NCBI RefSeq assembly: GCF_016711335.1
Contig: NZ_JADJTF010000001.1
Location: forward strand, 496,001-560,000
Direction: 5' to 3'
Source of the DNA: Thiofilum sp.
GTDB lineage: Bacteria; Pseudomonadota; Gammaproteobacteria; Thiotrichales; Thiotrichaceae
DNA: 64,000 bases
The notes under the pieces are model-generated. The model saw only the letters and a program-made list of their open reading frames with translations. It searched no databases and was not told the origin of the DNA. Of this stretch, positions 1 through 6,804 are shown in pieces. How positions within the stretch are numbered: the stretch's first letter is position 1; the number at the start of each line of letters is the position of its first letter. The translations under genes were made by a program, and so were the position numbers.

Positions 1-608
1 TTTGATTTAATGGCTTTGAATAAAGTTTTTAGTACACCTTCGCTTCTTACCAGCTCTAAATAACTTTGTTGATCGGCTTGAACGTGCATGAGTAGCTCAT
101 TAGCAAAATTATCGTATTCATCTATCAGTAAATAGACTTGATAACCACTCGCCTGTGCCGCGCTTAATACCGATTGAAAAGAAAATAGTGCATCTTCATA
201 GATCAATTTAGGTTCTGTTTTTAATAGACCTTTGTATCTCAACAAAAAGTCTTGCAAGGTCGCCATAATATGACGGAATAGATTTTGAGTAATAGCTTCG
301 GTATCGCCTTGCGCTAATACTTGGGAAAAATCCCAACGCAATATCATGTATTGATTGCGTTCTGGTGTGGGAGTTTTGCCGACGGCTAGTTCACCGAATA
401 GGCGCTCGAAATCAGCTTTGCGATTCACATCGTAGTAATGGGCTAGGGTCGAGAGCCATAATGATTTACCAAAGCGGCGCGGGCGTAGGAAGATGAGTTG
501 CTTGCCTGCGTTTTCGAGCTTGGCGAGGTAGTGGGTACGATCTAAATAGACATAGCCCTCGGTACGCAAAGAGTAGAAATCGCTATTGCCGTAGGGGAAT
601 TTGAGCAT
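1..608 (-). CDS. AAA-ATPase-like protein, 3' part outside window
   Basis: About 202 residues of the N-terminus are visible; the gene runs off the left edge. The protein starts MLKFPYGNSDFYSL and contains the P-loop variant FLRPRRFGKS near residues 35-45 and a Walker B-like LLIDEYDNF near residue 170. These are hallmarks of the AAA-ATPase_like family (PF09820), whose members usually carry a PD-(D/E)XK nuclease-like domain (DUF1703) at the C-terminus. That part would lie outside the window. Such genes are common in multicopy families in bacteria and their role is unknown. The family call is firm from the motif; no function is claimed. Confidence 0.85.
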   Translation of the reverse strand, partial: MLKFPYGNSDFYSLRTEGYVYLDRTHYLAKLENAGKQLIFLRPRRFGKSLWLSTLAHYYDVNRKADFERLFGELAVGKTPTPERNQYMILRWDFSQVLAQGDTEAITQNLFRHIMATLQDFLLRYKGLLKTEPKLIYEDALFSFQSVLSAAQASGYQVYLLIDEYDNFANELLMHVQADQQSYLELVRSEGVLKTLFKAIKS

Positions 609-736
609 GGAGCTTTACCTGCTAATCGTCATAGGGGGATTTTAGCAAGTTTGTCCAAAGTTCTCAGCTAACCTTTTGTCTACCTAATAAATTCATTAAC
701 AAAATCTCCTTTAATACTAGAATTTTTTCACCAACA

Positions 737-1711
737 TCAGTTAGAAGAGTATAAACGATCCAAAATAGTGATAACACTTTTCATTAATGACGAACCATTA
801 CGCTGTCCATCATCTTGTATATCTTCATTTAGTAGTTGCCGGACTACTTTATCTATTGGGTTTCCTGAAGAATTACGTGATCCATCTAGTGCATTATTAT
901 TACTAATTGTGTAGTCAAGTACTGAGCCATCAAATTTACCATTAATAAGTGGATCATGTCCAAATAAACGGAGTGCTCCCTGCTCAAACTCTGTTAAACC
1001 TGTTCTTTGGTGTAGTAAATTAATATCCGTAATAATTGATACTGCACCTGAAGAAAAATGAACAGGTCGATTAGCATAGCGTGTTGACATATCAACACCT
1101 GTTTTTTCTTTTACTAAATTAAAATAAAGTTGGTCTAGAAATATACCCGTATCACCCCCAAATTGTTGTTTTTCAGCAGCACGTAACTCTTTTACTAATT
1201 CAACCTCAGCTTTATTCGCCCAATTAGTGCCTGTACCATCCGCTCCCAACACATTAGTATAAATACCTCCATCTTGTTTTCCGGCTGAAATGACTTGACG
1301 CCCCCATAAATGTAGAATGGCTCGCTCTCTTGGTGTCATACCCAATTGATCCCGTTGAGTAGCCGACAGTATATTAAAATCAATATTTCTATCATCCTCG
1401 GAGTTTTGATTACTAGCAGCGCTTAATAGATTATTGTTACTTGCTGTATTAAAGTTATTACTTCTATTAAAAGGCTGAGAATTGTTGCTAGTATCAGCAA
1501 CAGTTGGTGTTGGTCTAGTTGTATTATCTGATGATTGACTTAATAACTGCTGTAAAATAGTAACTAATACTCTGATCAAAGCACTATAATCGACAGTACT
1601 CTCTAAAGGATTATTAAATTGTGTATTTGAAATAATAGCTGAACTGCTATTAATACCGTTCAATCCTCCATATAATGATTGCCCGCCTAAACCACTAATA
1701 ATCTGTGACAT
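737..1711 (-). CDS. Unrecognised protein with internal duplication, paralog of the Asn-Ala-Gly array protein
   Basis: 324 residues; I do not recognise the family. Residues 1-120 are rich in Asn, Ser and Thr. They include a hydrophobic/amphipathic stretch near 44-60 (ALIRVLVTILQQLLS), which resembles ILINILRQLLSSLGQQ at the same place in the neighbouring array protein. The C-terminal half contains a duplicated motif: TPRERAILHLWG...GKQDG near residue 126 and TEFEQGALRLFG...GKFDG near residue 240. There is no classical signal peptide. The start is supported by AGGA eight bases upstream of the ATG. A terminator hairpin separates it from the gene upstream, so it probably has its own promoter. A secreted or surface function is conceivable but unproven. 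Confidence 0.7.
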   Translation of the reverse strand: MSQIISGLGGQSLYGGLNGINSSSAIISNTQFNNPLESTVDYSALIRVLVTILQQLLSQSSDNTTRPTPTVADTSNNSQPFNRSNNFNTASNNNLLSAASNQNSEDDRNIDFNILSATQRDQLGMTPRERAILHLWGRQVISAGKQDGGIYTNVLGADGTGTNWANKAEVELVKELRAAEKQQFGGDTGIFLDQLYFNLVKEKTGVDMSTRYANRPVHFSSGAVSIITDINLLHQRTGLTEFEQGALRLFGHDPLINGKFDGSVLDYTISNNNALDGSRNSSGNPIDKVVRQLLNEDIQDDGQRNGSSLMKSVITILDRLYSSN

Positions 1712-1734
1712 AATAAATATCCTAATCTAGTAAC

Positions 1735-1776
1735 AGCAAAAAACGACATATAGGGTGACATTTCATCACCCTATAT
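1735..1776 (-). terminator. Rho-independent terminator of the array gene
   Basis: A perfect 11-bp inverted repeat, ATATAGGGTGA (1748-1758) and TCACCCTATAT (1766-1776), has a 7-base loop. Read on the minus strand it is followed by GTCG and six T residues. It lies 36 bases beyond the stop codon of the minus-strand array gene. Confidence 0.8.
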
Positions 1777-1811
1777 CACTCCTAAAGAACCATCTTTTAT
1801 ATTAATGCTGT

Positions 1812-3290
1812 TTATCTGGCATTTCCGGCATTTCCGGCATTTCCGGCATTTCCGGCATTTCCGGCATTTCCGGCATTTCCGGCATTTCCGGCATTTCCGG
1901 CATTTCCGGCATTTCCGGCATTTCCGGCATTTCCGGCATTTCCGGCATTTCCGGCATTTCCGGCATTTCCGGCATTTCCGGCATTTCCGGCATTTCCGGC
2001 ATTTCCGGCATTTCCGGCATTTCCGGCATTTCCGGCATTTCCGGCATTTCCGGCATTTCCGGCATTTCCGGCATTTCCGGCATTTCCGGCATTTCCGGCA
2101 TTTCCGGCATTTCCGGCATTTCCGGCATTTCCGGCATTTCCGGCATTTCCGGCATTTCCGGCATTTCCGGCATTTCCGGCATTTCCGGCATTTCCGGCAT
2201 TTCCGGCATTTCCGGCATTTCCGGCATTTCCGGCATTTCCGGCATTTCCGGCATTTCCGGCATTTCCGGCATTTCCGGCATTTCCGGCATTTCCGGCATT
2301 TCCGGCATTTCCATAACTTGATGCTATTGTCGTGCCTAGACCATAACTTGCTGGCATAGCCCCACCATAACCTGTGCTACTAGGTGATAAAGGTGTTGTA
2401 ATTGTGTTACCTAAGTTATAGGTGAAAGGAACCGTGTGAGTAAAACCACTGGCTGTTACTAAAATACCTCCATTGGTAATATCTGTGCCCAAATTACCAA
2501 TTTTGATAGCATTAATAGCACTTTTATATTTAGCAGTATCCTGCACAGACTTTTGATTTTGTGCATCCGTTCCTCTAAGAGGATCAAAAATCTCCCCTAA
2601 CTGAAGCGTTCCACGTTTAAGAGCCGAGGTGACTGCTGCTAATGTTTCGACATCTGTAGTACCAACTCCTCCAACCACTAAATCATCATTATTGGTTTTT
2701 TCCAGCAGCTTAGCTAAAGCATTATTATTATAAGCTCCACCAGCATTTTTATAACGTGCAGCTACTAAAGCAAATGTCGCGGCATCTCGATCAGCCTGTC
2801 TAGTTGAATTAAAGTCGCGCCATAACATAGTAGTCATTTGCGACATAAATTGGGGATTACGAATACGCTCACCTGCATAGAACTCTGCTGCATATCCCTC
2901 TACGATACTCGTGCGGGCGTCATAAGTATTAACAGCACCTACACCATCCTTAATACCACCATGTATTTTATCATTGTTAACAGTACCATTATTATCAACA
3001 GCAGCAATATAACGCTTCAAACCCTCTAAACCACTAACTACTATAGAGCCATTTAAGTTTTGTGTTGTTGAGTTATTAGTAGGTGCTGAAGCGGTAGGAA
3101 GTGAGTTTTGCTGCCCAAGGCTACTAAGTAACTGTCTCAGTATATTAATTAATATCGTCATGAAATCAGAAGGACTACTACCTCCTATATTATTGGTACT
3201 AAATGTATTGGTTGTTGAGTATGGATTAGCCGCTACCACGGGTACTGATACAGTTGGATTATAACCGTAATTATTAGAAATACTGGACAT
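1812..3290 (-). CDS. Unrecognised protein ending in a 165-residue Gly-Asn-Ala repeat
   Basis: 492 residues, family not recognised. Residues 1-90 are low-complexity (Asn, Ser, Thr, Pro) around an amphipathic segment ILINILRQLLSSLGQQ that matches the downstream paralog. Residues about 90-270 look globular and mixed helical, with no motif I can name. Residues about 270-326 are Gly/Thr/Ser-rich. Residues 327-491 are 55 Gly-Asn-Ala units, followed by a single Arg and the stop codon. No signal peptide is visible. The start has AAGG eight bases upstream. The tail should be flexible, polar and unstructured, like repeat tails of surface-exposed proteins; that comparison is an inference. Confidence 0.75.
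   Translation of the reverse strand: MSSISNNYGYNPTVSVPVVAANPYSTTNTFSTNNIGGSSPSDFMTILINILRQLLSSLGQQNSLPTASAPTNNSTTQNLNGSIVVSGLEGLKRYIAAVDNNGTVNNDKIHGGIKDGVGAVNTYDARTSIVEGYAAEFYAGERIRNPQFMSQMTTMLWRDFNSTRQADRDAATFALVAARYKNAGGAYNNNALAKLLEKTNNDDLVVGGVGTTDVETLAAVTSALKRGTLQLGEIFDPLRGTDAQNQKSVQDTAKYKSAINAIKIGNLGTDITNGGILVTASGFTHTVPFTYNLGNTITTPLSPSSTGYGGAMPASYGLGTTIASSYGNAGNAGNAGNAGNAGNAGNAGNAGNAGNAGNAGNAGNAGNAGNAGNAGNAGNAGNAGNAGNAGNAGNAGNAGNAGNAGNAGNAGNAGNAGNAGNAGNAGNAGNAGNAGNAGNAGNAGNAGNAGNAGNAGNAGNAGNAGNAGNAGNAGNAGNAGNAGNAGNAGNAR
1818..2312 (-). repeat. 55 perfect tandem copies of a 9-bp unit inside a coding region
   Basis: The unit GGCATTTCC (plus strand) is repeated without any visible mismatch for 495 bases, which is 55 copies. 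On the coding (minus) strand it reads GGA AAT GCC, giving Gly-Asn-Ala. Because the unit is 9 bp, gain or loss of whole copies keeps the frame. Perfect identity over 55 copies points to recent expansion by replication slippage. The unit contains no stop in any of six frames, so long spurious ORFs (Met-Pro-Glu and His-Phe-Arg repeats) overlay the real one. Assembly of such an array from short reads is unreliable, so the copy number should be read with care. Confidence 0.97.
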
Positions 3291-3862
3291 TTTACTACCT
3301 TACAATTAATTATTTAAGATCATAACTCATGATTTAACATTTTTAATATATAAGCTCTTTGTTTAAACATTTACAAAAATTTTTTAGACAGTAATCAATA
3401 CTGCTTTAATAGCGATATATTAAATCCGTTATCTGTGCGGCAGAGGGTAAACTAGGTGACTACTATTTTTTATCGCAAGCCAAACATGCAGGTTTTCCCT
3501 GCCACTACCAATTTATATTTCATTGGAAACATCACGATAAAATACTAACTATGCTGACAGCTACGATTGAAAAGACCAGTGTACTAATTTTTAGAACAAG
3601 TGGATTTTTATAATTTATTTTATAGAATATATATTTGTCTAATGCTCGATAAACACTATATTTTTTATGTAAAGTACATCTGTATTAATTAAAGGCTGTG
3701 TCATAGCAAACGATCATGGACATACTAGAGATACTTTGCAAACCTGTGACAGCGACCATAAAGCTGGAGCTACTAAAGCAATAAGCTCAAGGTCCCAGAC
3801 AACCTTTTCCTAGCTTTAAACCTTGCTGAGGCTGTTTGCCATGTTGTCTGAGCGAGTACAAC
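3291..3862. other. Noncoding interval of about 570 bp
   Basis: No convincing ORF on either strand. The part next to the array gene is AT-rich and holds its likely promoter. The part from about 3690 to 3862 is less AT-rich and contains CAGACAAC (near 3797) and its inverse GTTGTCTG (near 3844), which could pair across a loop of about 40 bases and may act as the terminator of the gene ending at 3863 or be a remnant of a mobile element. I cannot assign it. Confidence 0.5.
3347..3376 (-). promoter_or_regulatory. Possible sigma-70 promoter of the array gene
   Basis: On the minus strand TTGTAA (3371-3376) is followed after 18 bases by TATATA (3347-3352), about 55 bases ahead of the array gene's start. 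The region is very AT-rich, so such matches arise easily by chance. Confidence 0.35.
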
Positions 3863-4354
3863 CTAACGGCTTTTACGTAAAACTCCGGTAGCTACGACCA
3901 TACCATTCCCCCCACCGGCTGCGCTTCCCACATCACTGGTATAACTAGAGTTCCTTGCACTAATTTGTACCTGTAAGCCTTGGGGCGTTAGTTTTATATC
4001 ATGCCCCACACGAGCATAGTCTTGATGCAAATAGCCATTAGAGGTTTTTTCAAAACTCACCTCTTGTACTACTTGCAAACCATTACGCGATTTATTTAGC
4101 AGCAGCACTTTATTAGTAATCACTCCACCACCAGGGGGAGCTGATCTTTGCACTTGCCCTACATGCGTTAACTCACCGTAGTTATTAATGAAATTATCAT
4201 TAGAGCTAAAACGCAGCACTACCCTTTCAGTTTCACGTCCATTGCTCACCGTACCGCTCCATGTACCCGTTAAACTTCCAGCCCAAACTATCGATGAACA
4301 TGCCATAAAACCTATCACCCAAACTACTGTTTGTAACTTCTTCAAAGACACCAC
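3863..4354 (-). CDS. Small exported protein of unknown function
   Basis: 163 residues from a GTG start. The GTG at 4352-4354 is preferred over the upstream ATG because GAGGTG lies six bases ahead and because translation from here gives a clean signal peptide (SLKKLQTVVWVIGFMACSSIVWAG, shown only in part by its Lys-Lys start and Ala-x-Ala-like cleavage site around residue 25). The adjacent GTG at 4351 is an equally good start. The mature part begins LTGTWSGTVSNG and is rich in beta-prone residues, ending in a Gly/Ala/Ser stretch and LRKSR. It is probably periplasmic or outer-membrane associated. No family was recognised. Confidence 0.6.
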   Translation of the reverse strand: MVSLKKLQTVVWVIGFMACSSIVWAGSLTGTWSGTVSNGRETERVVLRFSSNDNFINNYGELTHVGQVQRSAPPGGGVITNKVLLLNKSRNGLQVVQEVSFEKTSNGYLHQDYARVGHDIKLTPQGLQVQISARNSSYTSDVGSAAGGGNGMVVATGVLRKSR

Positions 4355-4565
4355 GATAAGCACCTCGCCTGCTATAACTATTATCAAAAGATAACTTAAT
4401 AAGCATAGCCAATAAACTATTAAAAATCATACAGAAAGATGACTTCATTCTTAAATCTTAGATGAAGAAAACCTGTGAAGTGTCAGTACAATGGTCTACC
4501 CCCAACCTTTTACCAACCCTATACGGCTAGGGTACAGTATCCTCTGTAACGCTAGGAACCCTGTC

Positions 4566-5546
4566 ATGTCCTTAAAACGCATTATTCGTCTTGCTCTCTT
4601 GAGTACTTGCTTAAGTGTTAGCGCTCTAAGCTTTGCCAAAGATACCGGCTATGTGTTTGTCAGTAGCGAAAAAGATCACAATATTACCGTACTCGATGGT
4701 AAAACCCTTGAGGTGGTCAAAACCATTAAAACCTCTGAGCGCCCCCGCCACCTCGCTTTTAATCCTGACAAAACTCAGATCTATGCCGCCTGTGGTGATG
4801 GTGAAAGCATTGATATTATTGATATAGCTAAGCTCGAAGTAGTGGATAAAATCGACGATATTGAAGACCCTGAAGCGTTTGATCTCAGCCCCGATGGTAA
4901 AACCATGTACATCTCGCTTGAAGACGACGGTGCATTAGGGATTCTCGATCTAGCCAGTAAAGAGATGACTAAAGAGGTTGAGGTCGGTGAAGAGCCTGAA
5001 GGGGTGTTAGCTCATCCCAACGGTAAAACCGTATTTGTCACTTCTGAAGTCGCCAATATGGTGCATGTAATTGACGTAGAAAAAGGTGAATCGGTAGCCG
5101 ATATTGTCGTAGGTAAACGTCCGCGCCGCTTTGCACTCACGCCAGACCAACAGCATTTATGGGTATCGAGTGAACTGGATGCTTCCGTTAGCATTATTGA
5201 TCTGGCTAAAAATGAAGTGATTCATAAAATCAAATTTGAGCCTAAAGGTTTCCGCATGGAGGATGTAACACCCGTAGGCATTACTCTCACTAAAGATGGT
5301 AAAACCGCCTATGTAGGTATGGGTCGCGCTAATCGCGTCGCTATAGTAGATGTCGCTAGCCGTGCAGTGCAAGATTATATTCTGGTCGGTGAGCGGGCGT
5401 GGAATGTGTCATTTAATGCCGATGAATCTAAACTATTTGCGGTTAATGGTCTCAGTGACGACGTATCGGTGATTGATGTGGCTAGCAATAAAGTCATTAA
5501 ATCCGTTCCGGTGGGACGTGTACCCTATATGGCATTAGTGGATTAA
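4566..5546 (+). CDS. YVTN-type beta-propeller, PQQ-dehydrogenase-associated family
   Basis: 326 residues. A signal peptide ends around SALSFAKD near residue 23, so the protein is periplasmic. The rest is a run of about seven blade repeats of the form GYVFVSSEKDHNITVLD, TVFVTSEVANMVHVID, KLFAVNGLSDDVSVID. This is the YVTN/NHL-like propeller seen in the PQQ-dependent catabolism-associated family (TIGR03866). The start at 4566 is chosen over one 25 codons upstream because it opens the signal peptide. The gene following 22 bases later encodes the partner binding protein of the same association, which supports the assignment. No quinoprotein dehydrogenase gene is nearby. Confidence 0.8.
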   Translation: MSLKRIIRLALLSTCLSVSALSFAKDTGYVFVSSEKDHNITVLDGKTLEVVKTIKTSERPRHLAFNPDKTQIYAACGDGESIDIIDIAKLEVVDKIDDIEDPEAFDLSPDGKTMYISLEDDGALGILDLASKEMTKEVEVGEEPEGVLAHPNGKTVFVTSEVANMVHVIDVEKGESVADIVVGKRPRRFALTPDQQHLWVSSELDASVSIIDLAKNEVIHKIKFEPKGFRMEDVTPVGITLTKDGKTAYVGMGRANRVAIVDVASRAVQDYILVGERAWNVSFNADESKLFAVNGLSDDVSVIDVASNKVIKSVPVGRVPYMALVD

Positions 5547-5568
5547 GAAAGTCAGTAGGAAAATTGGT

Positions 5569-6759
5569 ATGAAAGCCGTGTTATTGGGCAGCTTATGCCT
5601 ATTAAGTGCCTTAGCTTCATCTGCTTGGGCAAACGACCCTACACCTGAAACCACTTATGTAATTGGCTATTTGGAGCTAGACGACGAAATCGATAAGCGT
5701 TATGGCGAGAAGCAGCTTTTTGCTAAGTATTTAGGTCAATCCTTAGGTCGACCTTATGCAGGGGCAGAGGTAGCTTTAAGAGAGGTCAAATATCACGGTA
5801 AAGCACTTAATGTGTCTTTTGCCCTAGAAAAAGCTACGGCAAAAGACAGTGCTGATTTAAGCATTCAATTGCAAGCCTTAAAACAAAAAGGGGCTAAATT
5901 TGTTCTAACCGATTTGCCCGCAGCAGAGTTAGCGCCACTAGCTAAAAGTACGCGTGATCAAGAGCTAGTATTACTCAACATTTCCGCACCGGAAGATAAT
6001 CTACGCCAAACCGATTGCCAGCCGCATCTGTATCACTTGCTCCCCAATTATGCCATGCAAACCGATGCTTTAGCGCAGTTTTTAGTGGCTCGTAAATGGA
6101 CAAAAGTGCTGCATTTGACAGGAAGCTCGCCGATGGATGAGCAATGGTCACAAGCCTTTGAGCGCTCAGCTAAACGCTTTGGGGTAAAAATCACTGAGAA
6201 GAAAACCTTTGCTCTCAGCAATGACCCGCGTGAGCGCGACCAAAATAATGTAGCCCTTCTCACGGGCGGCGATCAGGATGTGATTTTTATTGCCGATAGT
6301 CACGGCGAATTTGCCCGCCAAGTACCCTATCACACCTTAAAACCTAATCTAGTAGTAGGTGCTGAGGGCTTAAATGCCTCCGCTTGGCATTGGGCTTGGG
6401 AACGGCACGGTGCACCACAATTAGAAAAACGCTTTGAGAAAAAAGCTGAGCGTCCTATGACCAGCACCGATTGGGCGGCATGGATCGGGGTAAAAGCGAT
6501 TGCGGAAGCGGTACAAATCAAAAACACCACTGAGTTTAAGACCTTAACCGAGTATCTCACGGCTCCCGATACAGCTATGGATGGGTTTAAGGGGAATGGA
6601 GTGAGCTTTAGAGCATGGGATCATCAATTGCGCCAACCGTTATTATTGCATACGCATAATTGGGTGATTGATCGTGCACCCATGAAAGGCTTTCTGCATC
6701 AAGTGAATAACTTAGACACCTTAGGCTTTGATGAGCGTGAGAGTACTTGTAAGTTTTAA
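5569..6759 (+). CDS. ABC-type substrate-binding protein, PQQ-dehydrogenase-associated
   Basis: 396 residues. A signal peptide (LLSALASSAWAND, cleavage near residue 21) is followed by a type-I periplasmic binding fold of the branched-chain amino acid/LivJ type. The C-terminal motif GVSFRAWDHQLRQPLLL and LDTLGFDERES fit the family annotated as the binding protein of PQQ-dependent alcohol dehydrogenase systems (TIGR03863). It usually sits with a propeller, an ATPase and a permease. Here only the propeller is present and a terminator follows, so the pair is orphaned from its transporter. The ligand is unknown. Confidence 0.8.
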   Translation: MKAVLLGSLCLLSALASSAWANDPTPETTYVIGYLELDDEIDKRYGEKQLFAKYLGQSLGRPYAGAEVALREVKYHGKALNVSFALEKATAKDSADLSIQLQALKQKGAKFVLTDLPAAELAPLAKSTRDQELVLLNISAPEDNLRQTDCQPHLYHLLPNYAMQTDALAQFLVARKWTKVLHLTGSSPMDEQWSQAFERSAKRFGVKITEKKTFALSNDPRERDQNNVALLTGGDQDVIFIADSHGEFARQVPYHTLKPNLVVGAEGLNASAWHWAWERHGAPQLEKRFEKKAERPMTSTDWAAWIGVKAIAEAVQIKNTTEFKTLTEYLTAPDTAMDGFKGNGVSFRAWDHQLRQPLLLHTHNWVIDRAPMKGFLHQVNNLDTLGFDERESTCKF

Positions 6760-6788
6760 AGGCTAAAGCTTATAGAACCTTAGCCTTT
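6758..6788 (+). terminator. Rho-independent terminator
   Basis: AAAGGCTAA (6758-6766) pairs with TTAGCCTTT (6780-6788), 9 bp with a 13-base loop, followed by a short T run. It overlaps the stop codon of the binding-protein gene and lies between convergent genes, so it may work in both directions. Confidence 0.8.
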
Positions 6789-6804
6789 TTATTAGAGCTG
6801 TAAT

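Noticed and set aside
1802..2359. Long ORFs of Met-Pro-Glu (minus) and His-Phe-Arg (plus) repeats
   Set aside because: They exist only because the 9-bp unit has no stop in any frame; no start site, flanking domain or ribosome binding site supports them.
3425..3460. CTGTGCGGCAG, similar to part of a type I-F CRISPR repeat
   Set aside because: Only an 11-base match, the pairing arm is not kept, it occurs once, and there are no cas genes in the window.
3690..3862. Possible insertion-sequence remnant
   Set aside because: No readable transposase fragment or target duplication could be shown; only a weak inverted pair is present.
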